Source: Verrucomicrobiota bacterium
Lineage (GTDB): Bacteria > Verrucomicrobiota > Kiritimatiellia > SS1-B-03-39 > UBA6053
Assembly (NCBI GenBank): GCA_020831635.1
Contig: JAFIGC010000006.1
Location: 1 to 64,000 of the forward strand
Reading direction: 5' to 3'
Length of the DNA: 64,000 nt
The position numbers and the translations under genes were made by a program. The notes beneath the pieces were generated by a model. The model had not been told where the DNA came from and did not search any database. It was given only the letters and a program-made list of their open reading frames with translations. Positions 16,915 to 26,800 of the stretch are shown here, piece by piece (the first letter of the stretch is position 1; every line of letters begins with the position of its first letter).

Positions 16915-18843
16915 ATGAAAATTGTCAACCACGGAGACACTGAGACACAGAGGGTGCAAGATTCTCCGTGCCTCCGTGCCTCCGTGGTTGAATCCCCCTC
17001 TCATCTCCCCCGCATATTGATCATCGACGACCTCTTCGGTCGCATCCTCAAGGACCGCCCCAACCGCGAGCGTGCCAATCTCTGCGGTATGTACGGGCTC
17101 CGCGACGTAACCGGCGACGAGAAGTTTTCCTCCGGCGAGGAGGTCGTCAACCCCTTGGCCGAAGCAGTCTTCTACCGCGGCCAATCTCCCTTATGCGCCG
17201 CAATTGGCGACTCCGTGGAAAACGATATCGCAGGCACCATCGAATTTGTCCGCAAGGGCTGGCAATCCGCCCCCCGCTGGTCGTTGGTGCTGCTCGATCT
17301 CTGTTTCTACACGGGCAGAGTGACACCAGCCAGCGACAAAAGCCAATCGGGCATGCCCAAGGGCCGTTCCGACGACGATGATGCCCGCCAGTACTTCGGA
17401 CTGCGTATCCTGGAGCGGTTACACGCCGAATTTCCCGAACTGCCCGTCATCATCCTCTCCAGCAAGCAGCGCGAAGAGGTCAGCCAGTCTTTCGCAACCC
17501 ACGGTGCGCTGGGGTTCATTCCTCGAACAGACTCAACCAGCCCGGAGAAACTGCGCGATTATCTATGGCGTCACGGCCTGACCCCCGATGACTCTGGCCA
17601 GATCGTTGGACACTCCCTCTCTCTATTGTTGGCCCTGCGTGCCGCACGCCGGGCGGCATCCGACCGGCGGAATGTGCTGATTCGCGGCGAACGCGGCGCG
17701 GGCAAGGAATTACTCGCGGACTACATGAACCGGAATGCTTCCAAAGGGGATCAGACCCGCCCCCTAGTAACCGTGGATTCCGGGGCGCTTTCTCCGACAC
17801 TTTTTGCCAGCGAGCTGTTCGGCCACGTCAAGGGGGCCTATACCGGGGCCGACCGGGAACGCGAAGGCCGAATCGTGCAAGCGCACGGGGGCGATCTGTT
17901 TTTGGACGAGATCGGCAACATGCCGCCCGATGTGCAGACGGGACTTCTGCGCGTTCTCGAAACGAAACTGGTCACCCCCGTGGGCGCATCATCCAAACGC
18001 GAGGTCGACGTCCGGTTCATTGCGGCAACCAATGAAGATATCGAAATTAAGGCCGCATCCGGCGGCGGGTTTCGTCCCGATCTGCTGGATCGGCTCCGGG
18101 AAGGCGGAACTATCGTCCTGCCGCCCCTCCGTGAACGACGCGAGGACATCCCCCTGTTGGCTGAACAATTTGTCCGGCAAGCCGAGGCCGCTCGGTCCGG
18201 GGCGCTGAAACGGAAGATAACGCCCGAGGCGATGGAAAAGATTCTGCACCACAATTGGCCGGGTAACATCCGCGAGTTGCGCAACTGCATCCTCAAGGCG
18301 GTCAACGATCATCCCGATGTGGAGCATCTCGTGCCAGATCATCTGGTGTTGGAGCCAAACGCCGGGCCTCCCGCATCCGATGAAAAGCCCCGACTCCCTG
18401 TTCACGACCCGCGGCGAACCCGTGGCGATGTAACGGAGATGATCCGGATTTTGGAGCAAACCGAAGTTTCAGCGTCGGAAGTGACCGCCTGGGCTGGACG
18501 CTGGCCTCAGGTGCAAGATGCCTATGCGGGCATTACACTGAAACTACTGCGTGCTTCACTTCTTGCCACCCGTCGGGTGAGCCCGGAAAGTCCGCATGGG
18601 GAGATCAAAATCCATCCGGCCATCAAGCTCCTGACGGGGGACTCCTCCCTCACCGCCACCCAGGCCGCCGACACCGTGAAGCGCATATTTTCCAGCCTGT
18701 CGAAGGTCCTGCTGGGCGAAGCCCTGCTGGACCCCGTCCTCAAGGCCGCCCACGACACGTCCGTGCGCTTGCGGCCACGCTCTTCCGCACCTAGAAAGAA
18801 AAAGGATTCCTATGGAACCGGCACGGAACGAAAAGAAATCTGA
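16915..18843 (+). CDS. Receiver + sigma-54-activator-type AAA+ protein lacking a DNA-binding domain
   Basis: A 642-residue protein. Residues 5-27 (NHGDTETQR...) are encoded by a palindromic repeat. A receiver-like domain follows: IDDLFG near 37, candidate phospho-Asp in LVLLDLCFY at about 128, then PVIILSSK. The AAA+ domain has Walker A GERGAGKE near 259, the sigma-54-contact loop GAYTGA at 307-312, Walker B LFLDEIGNM near 327 and NWPGNIREL near 445. Activators of this family normally end in a Fis-type helix-turn-helix. Here the last 150 residues are helical and show none, so it may act from solution or not on transcription at all. The ATG has AAGGAG four bases upstream. It overlaps the next gene by 32 bp. 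Loop variant Tyr instead of Phe is found in some active family members. Confidence 0.82.
   Translation: MKIVNHGDTETQRVQDSPCLRASVVESPSHLPRILIIDDLFGRILKDRPNRERANLCGMYGLRDVTGDEKFSSGEEVVNPLAEAVFYRGQSPLCAAIGDSVENDIAGTIEFVRKGWQSAPRWSLVLLDLCFYTGRVTPASDKSQSGMPKGRSDDDDARQYFGLRILERLHAEFPELPVIILSSKQREEVSQSFATHGALGFIPRTDSTSPEKLRDYLWRHGLTPDDSGQIVGHSLSLLLALRAARRAASDRRNVLIRGERGAGKELLADYMNRNASKGDQTRPLVTVDSGALSPTLFASELFGHVKGAYTGADREREGRIVQAHGGDLFLDEIGNMPPDVQTGLLRVLETKLVTPVGASSKREVDVRFIAATNEDIEIKAASGGGFRPDLLDRLREGGTIVLPPLRERREDIPLLAEQFVRQAEAARSGALKRKITPEAMEKILHHNWPGNIRELRNCILKAVNDHPDVEHLVPDHLVLEPNAGPPASDEKPRLPVHDPRRTRGDVTEMIRILEQTEVSASEVTAWAGRWPQVQDAYAGITLKLLRASLLATRRVSPESPHGEIKIHPAIKLLTGDSSLTATQAADTVKRIFSSLSKVLLGEALLDPVLKAAHDTSVRLRPRSSAPRKKKDSYGTGTERKEI
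16925..16991. repeat. CCACGGAG palindromic repeat inserted in frame at a gene start
   Basis: Perfect 12-bp inverted arms, TCAACCACGGAG at 16925-16936 and CTCCGTGGTTGA at 16980-16991, enclose GACACTGAGACACAGAGG and a CTCCGTGCCTCCGTG stretch. The element begins three codons after the ATG of the receiver-AAA gene and contains no stop in that frame. It would be translated as a 20-odd residue N-terminal peptide. A degenerate relative sits at the start of the fused LivGF ATPase gene. Confidence 0.75.
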
Positions 18844-21800
18844 GCATACCTTCCACGAATGCTTGCTGGCCTGTGCCTGTCGTTTCGCCGCCAACGATGG
18901 AGAGAGTCTGCTCGATCTGACCGCCTTGTGGAAGGGGTTTCTCTATCTTGCCCACCATGAATCGGATCGGGCTCGCAACGCTCTGCACGAACGATGGCCG
19001 GAAAGAGACTGGCACGGGGCGGTGCCCAATACGGTTTCCGACGGAACCTCAGGTACACCCAAACACGCACCCGAGATCATCCGCCTGCTCGGACCCTTGG
19101 GGGTTTTGAACAAGAAATATGGCGGGCAATTCACCGAAGAGAACTTTTTCGCGGCTTTGGACAGCGTCAATGCCTGGCCGCAATTGGGAATCCCCCACCC
19201 TTCCCAGGCAGACAAGCGGGATGTCCTCCCGCTCCCCGGTGATGGGGACGACGCGGGAGTATGCGATGAATCCGCCCCCGAACCCTCTGAGGAGTCCTTG
19301 CCGAAACCTGCAGCGCAAATGGCCTCCCTTCAAAACCCGGCACTCGCGGAGGCGCTGGCGGATCTGCGGACACGTTTGGAAATGCAAGTTTTCGGACAAA
19401 CGGCCGCGATGCGGGCTTTTGCCGACAGTTTGTGCGCCGCGCTGGATCGTCCGGTGCAACCTGGGCGTCTGGGAGGGAGTTTCCTGGTCTTGGGTCCGAA
19501 CGGTTGCGGAAAAGGCGAAATGGTCCGGGTTCTGGAGGACTGGACGAAAGCGCACAAAGCCTCGCTTCGAACAAAACGGGTGGTGCGCTGCGAGGGGTTT
19601 CTCCAGCATTCCCTGCACACGCTGCATCATGAAATTAGCGGGGGCGACCCTGGGTTTCTGGTATTCAGCGAATTTGAGAAATACCAGAGCGATTTCCGCG
19701 ACATCCTGCTGGAGGGCTTGGACCGTGCGGTGCTGCAGCTTCCCAAGGTAGGGGGGAAGGAGCGTCTGGATTTCACCCCCATCCACGGGTGGATCATCAT
19801 TCTGATCGGGAATGTGGGCCGCGCGCTCTGGGGGCGCCTGCCCTTCAAGGAACAGCACCTGCTCCCTGACCGTGAACACATCCGGGAAGTGCTGGAGCAG
19901 GAGTCGATTTCGGATTCCCATCACAAAAGCAGTATTTTCGAGCATTCTCTGAGCCGCTCATTTCTGGACCGGCTCGATTTCTTTATCCCTTTCTGCCAGT
20001 TGCGCTATGCGGACGTGGAACGCATCCTCATGCGTGAAATCACCACTCTCACCCGGGTGGTGGAGTCCAGGGGCGGACAACTGGCGGTAAGCCCCCGGGT
20101 GGTCGAACTCATTGTGCTGGGCTCCTACTACAAAAAGGCCTGGAGCGCGCGACAGTGTCTGCGGGGCTTCAAACAGCATATCGAAAACCCGGTGTATGAT
20201 GTCCTGACGCAAGGCGGGCGGCAGATCCGGTTGACCTGCGTCGACAAACGCTTCAACCGCACGCTTCAACGCAGCCGCCCCAGGCTGCTTTTGTTGGATG
20301 ACGAAGCCGAGCAGGTCTTGCCCCTGATGCGCGAAGGGCTGCAGGATGTGGCCGATATCGTGGGTGCGGGGGACATCAGCGAAGCGCTGGAGCGGGCATC
20401 GGAGAGCCCCCCGGAATTGCTGGTGCTGGATATGTTCTTCGGCGAGGAGAACCGCCCCCTGTGGAAGGAATACCTACAGACCTGGCGCACGGCCCACCCC
20501 GACGTGCCCGTACTTTTACTCTCCGGAAAAAAAGTGACCTGTTCGGATCGGCTCGAAATTGACAAAACCGGCGGCGTGCTGGGCTTCGTTTCAAAGACTT
20601 TCAGGCCTGAGGAGATGCGGGTGGCTTTGCTGCCGTTTCTGGATCACGCGGGATGGCAGGCGCGGGTGCGGGCCTTCGAGCGCGAATACGGTTATGGGGG
20701 CGACCGGATTGTTTTCGATGTGTCGACAAACGTGGAGGGCTCGGATGCGGAGCTCTCTTTTTCCGGCGTCAATTTGGTGGTCGCCAACCGGCAGGCGGAC
20801 CGGGGTTCGGAGCCGATCCTGCCTGAAAAAACCCGTCAGGCGATTGACGAGTTTGTGGCCCTCTTTCTCGACAGCCGCAAGCGGGCGGCACTCCGCATCA
20901 AACAACCGCGCGGCATCCTGTTGCATGGCCCGCCCGGCAATGGCAAGACCATGGTGGCTCGCAGTCTGGCCCGACGCATGCGCTGCAATTTCATGGCTTT
21001 GGCGGCATCGGACTTCCAAGGCCGATGGGCCGGCATGCGCTCGGAACGGATCAAGGAAGTCTTCGAACAGGCGCGGATGCGTCAGCCCTGCGTGGTCTTT
21101 ATTGATGAAATTGACGGCGTGGCCCCGCGCCGTCAGGAAGACAGCGGCGGCGGCATGTTGCGCGATCAGGCGGATGCCGTGGCCGCCCTGTTGACCCAAC
21201 TGGACGGTTTTGATGACGGATCGGAGGTTTTTCTGATTGGGGCCACCAACCGAAAAGAGGCTCTGGATGATGCCCTGCTGCGTCCAGGGCGGATCGACCG
21301 GATGATCGAGGTCGGCAAACCCGGTTTGCGGGAACGTGTTTTGCTCTTGGAACAGTTGTTGGGGGAGATGCCCAAATGCGAGATCCCGTGCGAATGGGCC
21401 GCGCGAGAGTGTTTTGGGCTCAGTTGCGCTGAAATCACCAAGGTGGTCGGGGAAGCCAAGCTGCTGGCGCTGGGGCGAATGCAGGGGGCAACATCGGTGG
21501 GAGCGGGGATGGCGCCCGAGACCGCCGATTTTCGCGAGGCGGTCGACCACTTGCGCTTTGGAGACGGAGAAACCCGCTCCCCTTCTGAAAACCGAGCCCT
21601 CCAGCGGGAGGTGACCGCCTGGCATGAGGCGGGACACCTTGTCGTGAGCATGGCGCTGATGGGGAGGGTTCCGGAACGTGTCACGATCACGCCGCGGGGG
21701 GATTTCGGCGGCTACGTTCGTTTTGCAGAGGAAGATGCGCGGTCCTCCCGCCGTCGCCGTTCTGACTGTATTCACGAGCTGGCCGTGATGCTGGCGGGCG

Positions 21801-22201
21801 GGGCATCCGAGGTCATGAAGTTCGGCGAGCACGGGTCCGGGGTGAGCCGGGACCGTGAGCAGGCGTACGCCCTGGCCCACGCAATGGTCGCCCACTGGGG
21901 CATGGGGTCTCCGGAAGCCGAGGCGGAGGGCTTTCTTCGCGGGCGGGGGCGCACTCAGGGCCAGGGCACTGAAGGTCTGCCCTCCGGGGCGGCCTCCAAT
22001 CAACACCTTGTCGCGTCCATGGCGGCAATCGTCAACGAAGCCTCAGAGCGAACGGATCAGGCTGTACAGGAGTTTCGCAGGGACATCGAACGCGCAGCCA
22101 CCCTTCTCATCGAGAAAGAAGAGCTCACCCGCGACGATCTGGTGGCCGCGTTTCCAAACTGGGCCCAAAACCCGGCCATCGACGAAGAGGTCGCGCCATG
22201 A
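18812..22201 (+). CDS. AAA+ / receiver / FtsH-like AAA+ / M41 metallopeptidase fusion
   Basis: A 1129-residue soluble protein with an order I have not seen described. The N-terminal 180 residues are unknown. AAA domain 1 is ClpB-D2-like (VFGQTAAMRAF, Walker A GPNGCGKGE near 228, with Walker B altered to VFSEFEK). A receiver domain follows (LLLLDDEAEQ near 492, phospho-Asp in LVLDMFF at about 540, Lys in VSKTF). AAA domain 2 is FtsH-type (GPPGNGKT near 706, VVFIDEID, ATNR, LLRPGRIDR). An M41 zinc peptidase completes it (HEAGH at about 938-942, with the third zinc ligand Asp in VSRDREQAY at about 1014). FtsH's membrane segments are absent. It suggests phosphorylation-gated soluble proteolysis. 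The ATG has AAGGA about six bases upstream. It overlaps both neighbours. Confidence 0.85.
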   Translation: MEPARNEKKSEHTFHECLLACACRFAANDGESLLDLTALWKGFLYLAHHESDRARNALHERWPERDWHGAVPNTVSDGTSGTPKHAPEIIRLLGPLGVLNKKYGGQFTEENFFAALDSVNAWPQLGIPHPSQADKRDVLPLPGDGDDAGVCDESAPEPSEESLPKPAAQMASLQNPALAEALADLRTRLEMQVFGQTAAMRAFADSLCAALDRPVQPGRLGGSFLVLGPNGCGKGEMVRVLEDWTKAHKASLRTKRVVRCEGFLQHSLHTLHHEISGGDPGFLVFSEFEKYQSDFRDILLEGLDRAVLQLPKVGGKERLDFTPIHGWIIILIGNVGRALWGRLPFKEQHLLPDREHIREVLEQESISDSHHKSSIFEHSLSRSFLDRLDFFIPFCQLRYADVERILMREITTLTRVVESRGGQLAVSPRVVELIVLGSYYKKAWSARQCLRGFKQHIENPVYDVLTQGGRQIRLTCVDKRFNRTLQRSRPRLLLLDDEAEQVLPLMREGLQDVADIVGAGDISEALERASESPPELLVLDMFFGEENRPLWKEYLQTWRTAHPDVPVLLLSGKKVTCSDRLEIDKTGGVLGFVSKTFRPEEMRVALLPFLDHAGWQARVRAFEREYGYGGDRIVFDVSTNVEGSDAELSFSGVNLVVANRQADRGSEPILPEKTRQAIDEFVALFLDSRKRAALRIKQPRGILLHGPPGNGKTMVARSLARRMRCNFMALAASDFQGRWAGMRSERIKEVFEQARMRQPCVVFIDEIDGVAPRRQEDSGGGMLRDQADAVAALLTQLDGFDDGSEVFLIGATNRKEALDDALLRPGRIDRMIEVGKPGLRERVLLLEQLLGEMPKCEIPCEWAARECFGLSCAEITKVVGEAKLLALGRMQGATSVGAGMAPETADFREAVDHLRFGDGETRSPSENRALQREVTAWHEAGHLVVSMALMGRVPERVTITPRGDFGGYVRFAEEDARSSRRRRSDCIHELAVMLAGGASEVMKFGEHGSGVSRDREQAYALAHAMVAHWGMGSPEAEAEGFLRGRGRTQGQGTEGLPSGAASNQHLVASMAAIVNEASERTDQAVQEFRRDIERAATLLIEKEELTRDDLVAAFPNWAQNPAIDEEVAP

Positions 22202-22854
22202 ACCTGTCCGGACCTGCGGCCCCGCTTCCACGGCTCACCGGTCCGGGTGAAGTGGTTTTGCACAACCTGAAAAACTGGCTGGGGCGCCGCGCGGCGGATG
22301 CCCGGCCGCTTGCATCGGAAGAGGCCGCGCGGATTACCGACATCCTGCACGATTTCTTCGACCAGGCGGAGAGCTTTGTGCGGTCTGCAGTCCGCCTTGG
22401 CGAGCTTGAACCGGATGCATGCGAGCGTTTCGCCCGCATGTTGAACCCGCCTCGTCAATGCCTTGCCGAGATCAAAACCAAGGACAGCGGCCACGCGCTG
22501 GATCGTCTTGCGGCCTTCCTTGCGGACCAGTATAATCGCGGGGGTATGCTTTCCCAGGCCGTGCAAGGCGAAACCATCGAGAGAAACGATACCGACCCGC
22601 TTTCCACCGTCGAGCGTGCTCTTGTAACCGTGGTGCGCGCGTTGGCTCCTCCCCACCTGCTGGACAGAGGCTCCCTGCGGTTTCAGCAGACTGCAAACGA
22701 ACGGGAACTGTTGATAGACGGAACTCTGAATGACCCGGTGTATCACATGGGCATTCACATCGGGATCTGGTATCACTCCCCCATCCGTCTAGGCCGCATC
22801 CGTTCCGAGGTGCTGAAGCATCGGTTTTTCACAACAATCCCAACTCAGGAATGA
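22198..22854 (+). CDS. Hypothetical protein coupled to the AAA protease
   Basis: I do not recognise this 218-residue protein. It is predicted helical in residues 40-170 (EEAARITDILHDFFDQAESF, then ERFARMLNPPRQCLAEI). The tail (NDPVYHMGIHIGIWYHSPI) is richer in strands and histidines. No signal or membrane segment is present. Its ATG overlaps the stop of the AAA-receiver-M41 gene (ATGA), so equimolar production is plausible. Given that coupling it could be an adaptor or substrate-delivery subunit of the protease. The sequence itself does not show that. Confidence 0.6.
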   Translation: MNLSGPAAPLPRLTGPGEVVLHNLKNWLGRRAADARPLASEEAARITDILHDFFDQAESFVRSAVRLGELEPDACERFARMLNPPRQCLAEIKTKDSGHALDRLAAFLADQYNRGGMLSQAVQGETIERNDTDPLSTVERALVTVVRALAPPHLLDRGSLRFQQTANERELLIDGTLNDPVYHMGIHIGIWYHSPIRLGRIRSEVLKHRFFTTIPTQE

Positions 22855-22871
22855 AAGAACAGGAGAGAGGC

Positions 22872-23186
22872 ATGAACGCAGCTACGGAACGCATCAACCC
22901 CCTACCGAACGCTTGTTTTGGAGTCAAAAATTCCAGCCCTTCCGGCTTGGGCATCACGGACCGGCAGACTCCATCCTTTGAATTTACCGATTTAACCAGG
23001 TATGAATCGGATTTTCCTGGATTTCAGGCGTATGCGCAACGGTGCATTTCCTTTTTTGACGCCCGCCACGACCCATACGGGAGCATCACGCCATCCATGT
23101 ATGGGAGCATTGCCGGTGAAACGCGGAGCTATACCGGGTTTGATCCTGCAACCGAAACGTTTCCTGCCGCCCTCAAAACGATTTAA
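22872..23186 (+). CDS. Small hypothetical protein
   Basis: I do not recognise this 104-residue protein. It is polar and rich in aromatic residues and Gly/Ser/Pro (SSPSGLGITDRQTPSFEF, MYGSIAGETRSYTGFDP), with a low-complexity feel and little predicted core structure. ATG 22872 is preceded by GGAGAG at good spacing. An earlier in-frame ATG at 22851 overlaps the previous stop and would add MKEQERG. It may be a disordered substrate or linker component of the operon. Reality of the gene is supported mainly by its ribosome site and tight position between clear genes. Confidence 0.45.
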   Translation: MNAATERINPLPNACFGVKNSSPSGLGITDRQTPSFEFTDLTRYESDFPGFQAYAQRCISFFDARHDPYGSITPSMYGSIAGETRSYTGFDPATETFPAALKTI

Positions 23187-23222
23187 CCCCAACGAAACCA
23201 CTGACTCCTGAAGGAATGCCGC

Positions 23223-23765
23223 ATGAAAATCAATGAAGCCGCCGAAGTATTGAAAAGTTCCGTTTTGGAGCCCCTGTTTACGGACCTCGACAAGGTCGAA
23301 GTCGAGGAAAAAGAGAATCTGACTGTTTGCAGAGTCGAGATAAAGAATCCGTCTGATGACACCTCACCCTTCACTCTGTTGCTACTCGAGGACGACACGA
23401 CACAAGTGTTGCGCATTCTGGGCGTTGCACAAACCAAAGAGATGCATCTGGTTGCCCGCGTCGCACATGTAAACCACATAAATACCATTGGAAAGTTATG
23501 CTGGGATCCTGAAAACGGCGAGGTTTACGTCGAGATCGCGGCATTGAAACAAAGTGAAAGCGGGATGTCCCCGTCAAATTTCGAAACCATGGCCGCAAAC
23601 GCAATGGCTATCTTTTTCAATGAACGCGCCTGGTTTATGAAATCCGAAATCGAGAAACTGGTCGAAAAGAAATTGGTGTCACGCGACCAGGCGCAAGCCC
23701 TAATGAATTCGGTGGTCGAGCCCATCAAGAACGAGATCAATCCGCGCCTTCAGCAGGCCATGTGA
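23223..23765 (+). CDS. YbjN-like (type III chaperone-like fold) protein
   Basis: A 180-residue protein resembling the YbjN domain family, small proteins with a type-III-secretion-chaperone-like fold often implicated in sensory regulation. The recognisable part is the run RVAHVNHINTIGKLCWDPEN, then GEVYVEIAALKQSESGMSPS and the helix FETMAANAMAIFFN. A charged helical tail follows (KSEIEKLVEKKLVSRDQAQA). The ATG has GAAGGA about seven bases upstream. It sits between the AAA protease genes and the receiver-HD-CYTH gene in the same transcription unit. A binding or chaperone role for one of these large proteins is a reasonable guess. Assignment to YbjN is by pattern, not by search. Confidence 0.55.
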   Translation: MKINEAAEVLKSSVLEPLFTDLDKVEVEEKENLTVCRVEIKNPSDDTSPFTLLLLEDDTTQVLRILGVAQTKEMHLVARVAHVNHINTIGKLCWDPENGEVYVEIAALKQSESGMSPSNFETMAANAMAIFFNERAWFMKSEIEKLVEKKLVSRDQAQALMNSVVEPIKNEINPRLQQAM

Positions 23766-23820
23766 ATTGATAAGCCCCCGCCCCAATCATGCAGGACAAG
23801 CACCTACCCAGGAATCCCGG

Positions 23821-26800
23821 ATGAAGAAAACACATTTGATGAATCCTTTGATCCTGCCCAGACGAAGTCCCGTTTACCTCGCAATCGAGCGGGTCATCCA
23901 TGCGCTTGTACCCGACATCCCCCCCATCGTGATATCTTCCGAACAGCATAAGGATGCTTCAATCGGAGCGGGCATCGGAATTATCGTGGCGTGGTCGGCC
24001 CAAGGGTTTTGGAAGGAGTATACGGCATTCGCCAATTACCCGTTGAATGCCTGTGTTGTCTATTGTCCCGTGCAGTTGGAGCCCCGCCCTTGGTCGCAGT
24101 TGGAATCCGCCTCAAAAATGCATTTTGAGAAAGTTTTTGAGCCCTACCTCTGTGAAAACATCCAAGAGCTTACGTCTGCCATTCAAAAGGCCATTTCAGA
24201 TACGCCAAATCAGAGGGAGGATGCTACAGCGACCCTGACATATGGTCAGATGGATATGGGGGAAATCTTTTGCAAGCAGACACTCGCCATCAAAGCCTGC
24301 TATGAAGACCTCCAAGGGCTTCTACACGGTAGTGCCCAGGATGTCGTGAACATTCTCTATGCACCCATCCGCATGCTGGCACTTGCGGCTCAGTCAGACG
24401 CAAGTCAGGCTTCGGAGGCATTCCGAGAGCTTTGTTCTTATTTGAATTCCACTGTATCCTATAAAATTCGGAATTTACCGGAAAATCTTACACGACAGAT
24501 AGCCGATATTCCATGGGCGGGGTCTCCCCCCGACACACGAAGCTTGCTTTTAAATGGACTCGAGTCAGTTCATTCAATAGTGTTTCGTACTGACAAGAAC
24601 AACCCGGTTGTGACGGATATCCCCGTTACGCATGTTGAGCGAATCATGGAGGGTTTTTCCGAATTGCGCCGCCGCGCTGGCGCACCTGTCATCGCAGGGA
24701 ATGATGCCGCGACTCAATCACCCGAGCCAATGTTCTTCGAAAGCAAAGGGCCTGCTTCTTCTGTGACGCCTGATGGGCAAACAAATATAAATAATCCAGA
24801 CGACCAAGATCCCTACCGAATTCTTGTCATCGACGACCATGCGGCATATTGGCAACCGGTATTGAAGTTGGTCGGCGAGAAGCTTTGTGGTGATGCAAAA
24901 TTAAGCGGCCGTCCTGTCCAGATTGCTTTCGCGACTTCGATCACGGAAAAAGCACAACGCATAATTCCCGAGCAAGATTTGATTCTGCTGGACATTTACC
25001 TGCCTGGATCATCCGGCCTTGACTTGCTCAAGCAGATTCGTGTGAGTCTAGGACAGATACCGGTTATCCTATGGACCACCTCCATAAACAAAGAATTGCC
25101 GGCATCGGCATCCATGGCCAGTGGTTTCCTGTTCAAAAAGACAGCCACCGTTGAAAGCATCGCTGAAGCCATCGGCAACTGGCTTGCCACGGGAAGATCC
25201 AGACGAAAATGGAGTTTGCTGAATCCCCTCTTTGATTATGCGCTGCATAATTCGGAGGAAAGATCCCTTGCACTGGATTTCACGAACTGGTGCTTGAAAT
25301 ATCTCGATGCGTTTCACGCTGTCGATCCACTCATATTCAAGTACTTTAACGATCATGGAGGCCGTCATATTTGGGGGATCCTGTCCATTTTGCAGAAGTT
25401 GACCCAGCCTTTCTTGCTTGAAGGCGACGGTGAAGAAAACCTTTCGATTCATCGGGAAGATTTACTGTTGTTGTACTTATCGGCGATGTGCCATGAACTG
25501 GGTATGTTCCCACGTGAAAAAGAAGAATCCTTCGATCACTGTTGCAGATCTGGCATCAGGGCCATCCGAAAGCTCCATTCTATTCGAAGCATGTTGCTTG
25601 TGGAACGAGGCGTTCGGTGGGGTGGTCGATATTATGCAGAGCTGGATACATTGCTGGCGCGTCTTGGAGAAGATCGGAGGCATTCGCTCGCCATTCTCGT
25701 TGGTCATCACCAGAAAACCCTGACGGCACGCTTAAACGGGAAACTTTGTCCGTTTACATTTCCAGTTCAAAACGAGCTGATCAAACTATCTGGTCTTCAT
25801 AAAATAAAATCATGTAAACTGAGAGACACAATCATAGGGGAGTACGATCAGACGATTGAAGACCTGAAATATTTCACAAGTTATGACCCTGAAACCGAAC
25901 CAAACGATGAAATTTATCGCCGAAACATCCGGCTCTGCCATCTCTCCGCCCTCCTGCGATTCGCGGACGCACTGGATATTGACTACACCCGAATTCCTGC
26001 GGATTTTCTTTTAACGCACCACGACCGAAATCTTTATGACGATATCGAGAATTTCAAGCGGCAAATCGTCAGGGAAATCCGTATTGAACAAGGCGAAATC
26101 ACGCTGGTTTTTGGGTGCCCGGATAATCTCTCAACATATATAAATGACTTAGAGCCTGTAGAATATTTTTCAGCCTTTTATCAGAATATATTTGAAAAAG
26201 TTCCGATATATCAGGAAGCGAATCGTATATGGCAAAATGTATGGACATCACTTAACGTGGAAAAACGTACTTCCGCGCCTGAGATAGACAATTGGTTGGC
26301 AGAATTTTTCAAACGGTCATGCGCGGATCGGGATGACAACAGCAAATTACTCCTGATTGTTGCGACCGCGTTGGCGGTTTGCAGTGAACTCACGGAAGAA
26401 TATGCTGCGATACAAGCGTCCGGCCTTGATAACCACATACACCTAAGCTCTGTAAAATGGCAGATCGTACCGGAAGCTTCGCTTTCGCTTCTAACCACAC
26501 CGCCTGCGGTAGAATCAAGCACCCTGCCCTGCTCTTATTGCCAGATGAGTCCCGAAACGGTAAATCAAAAATCAAAATTAGAAATAGAACGTAAGTTTTT
26601 GATACAAAACGCACCCACTGAATTGGAACGATATCGAAACATCTCTATTCGCCAAGGGTATTTGCCCCTTGCACATGATGGGAATGAAATGCGGCTACGT
26701 GAAGAGAACGGGCATTATTTACTGACAATCAAAAGCAACGGTCATTTATCGCGAACAGAACGCGAGCTGGTCATTCCCAAAATTCAATTCGAATTTCTCT

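Noticed and set aside
20591-22006. Minus-strand open frame of 471 codons
   Set aside because: It is antisense to the FtsH-like AAA and M41 domains, which carry intact motifs on the plus strand.
18812-22201. Ordinary FtsH
   Set aside because: It lacks the N-terminal membrane helices and has an extra AAA and a receiver domain.
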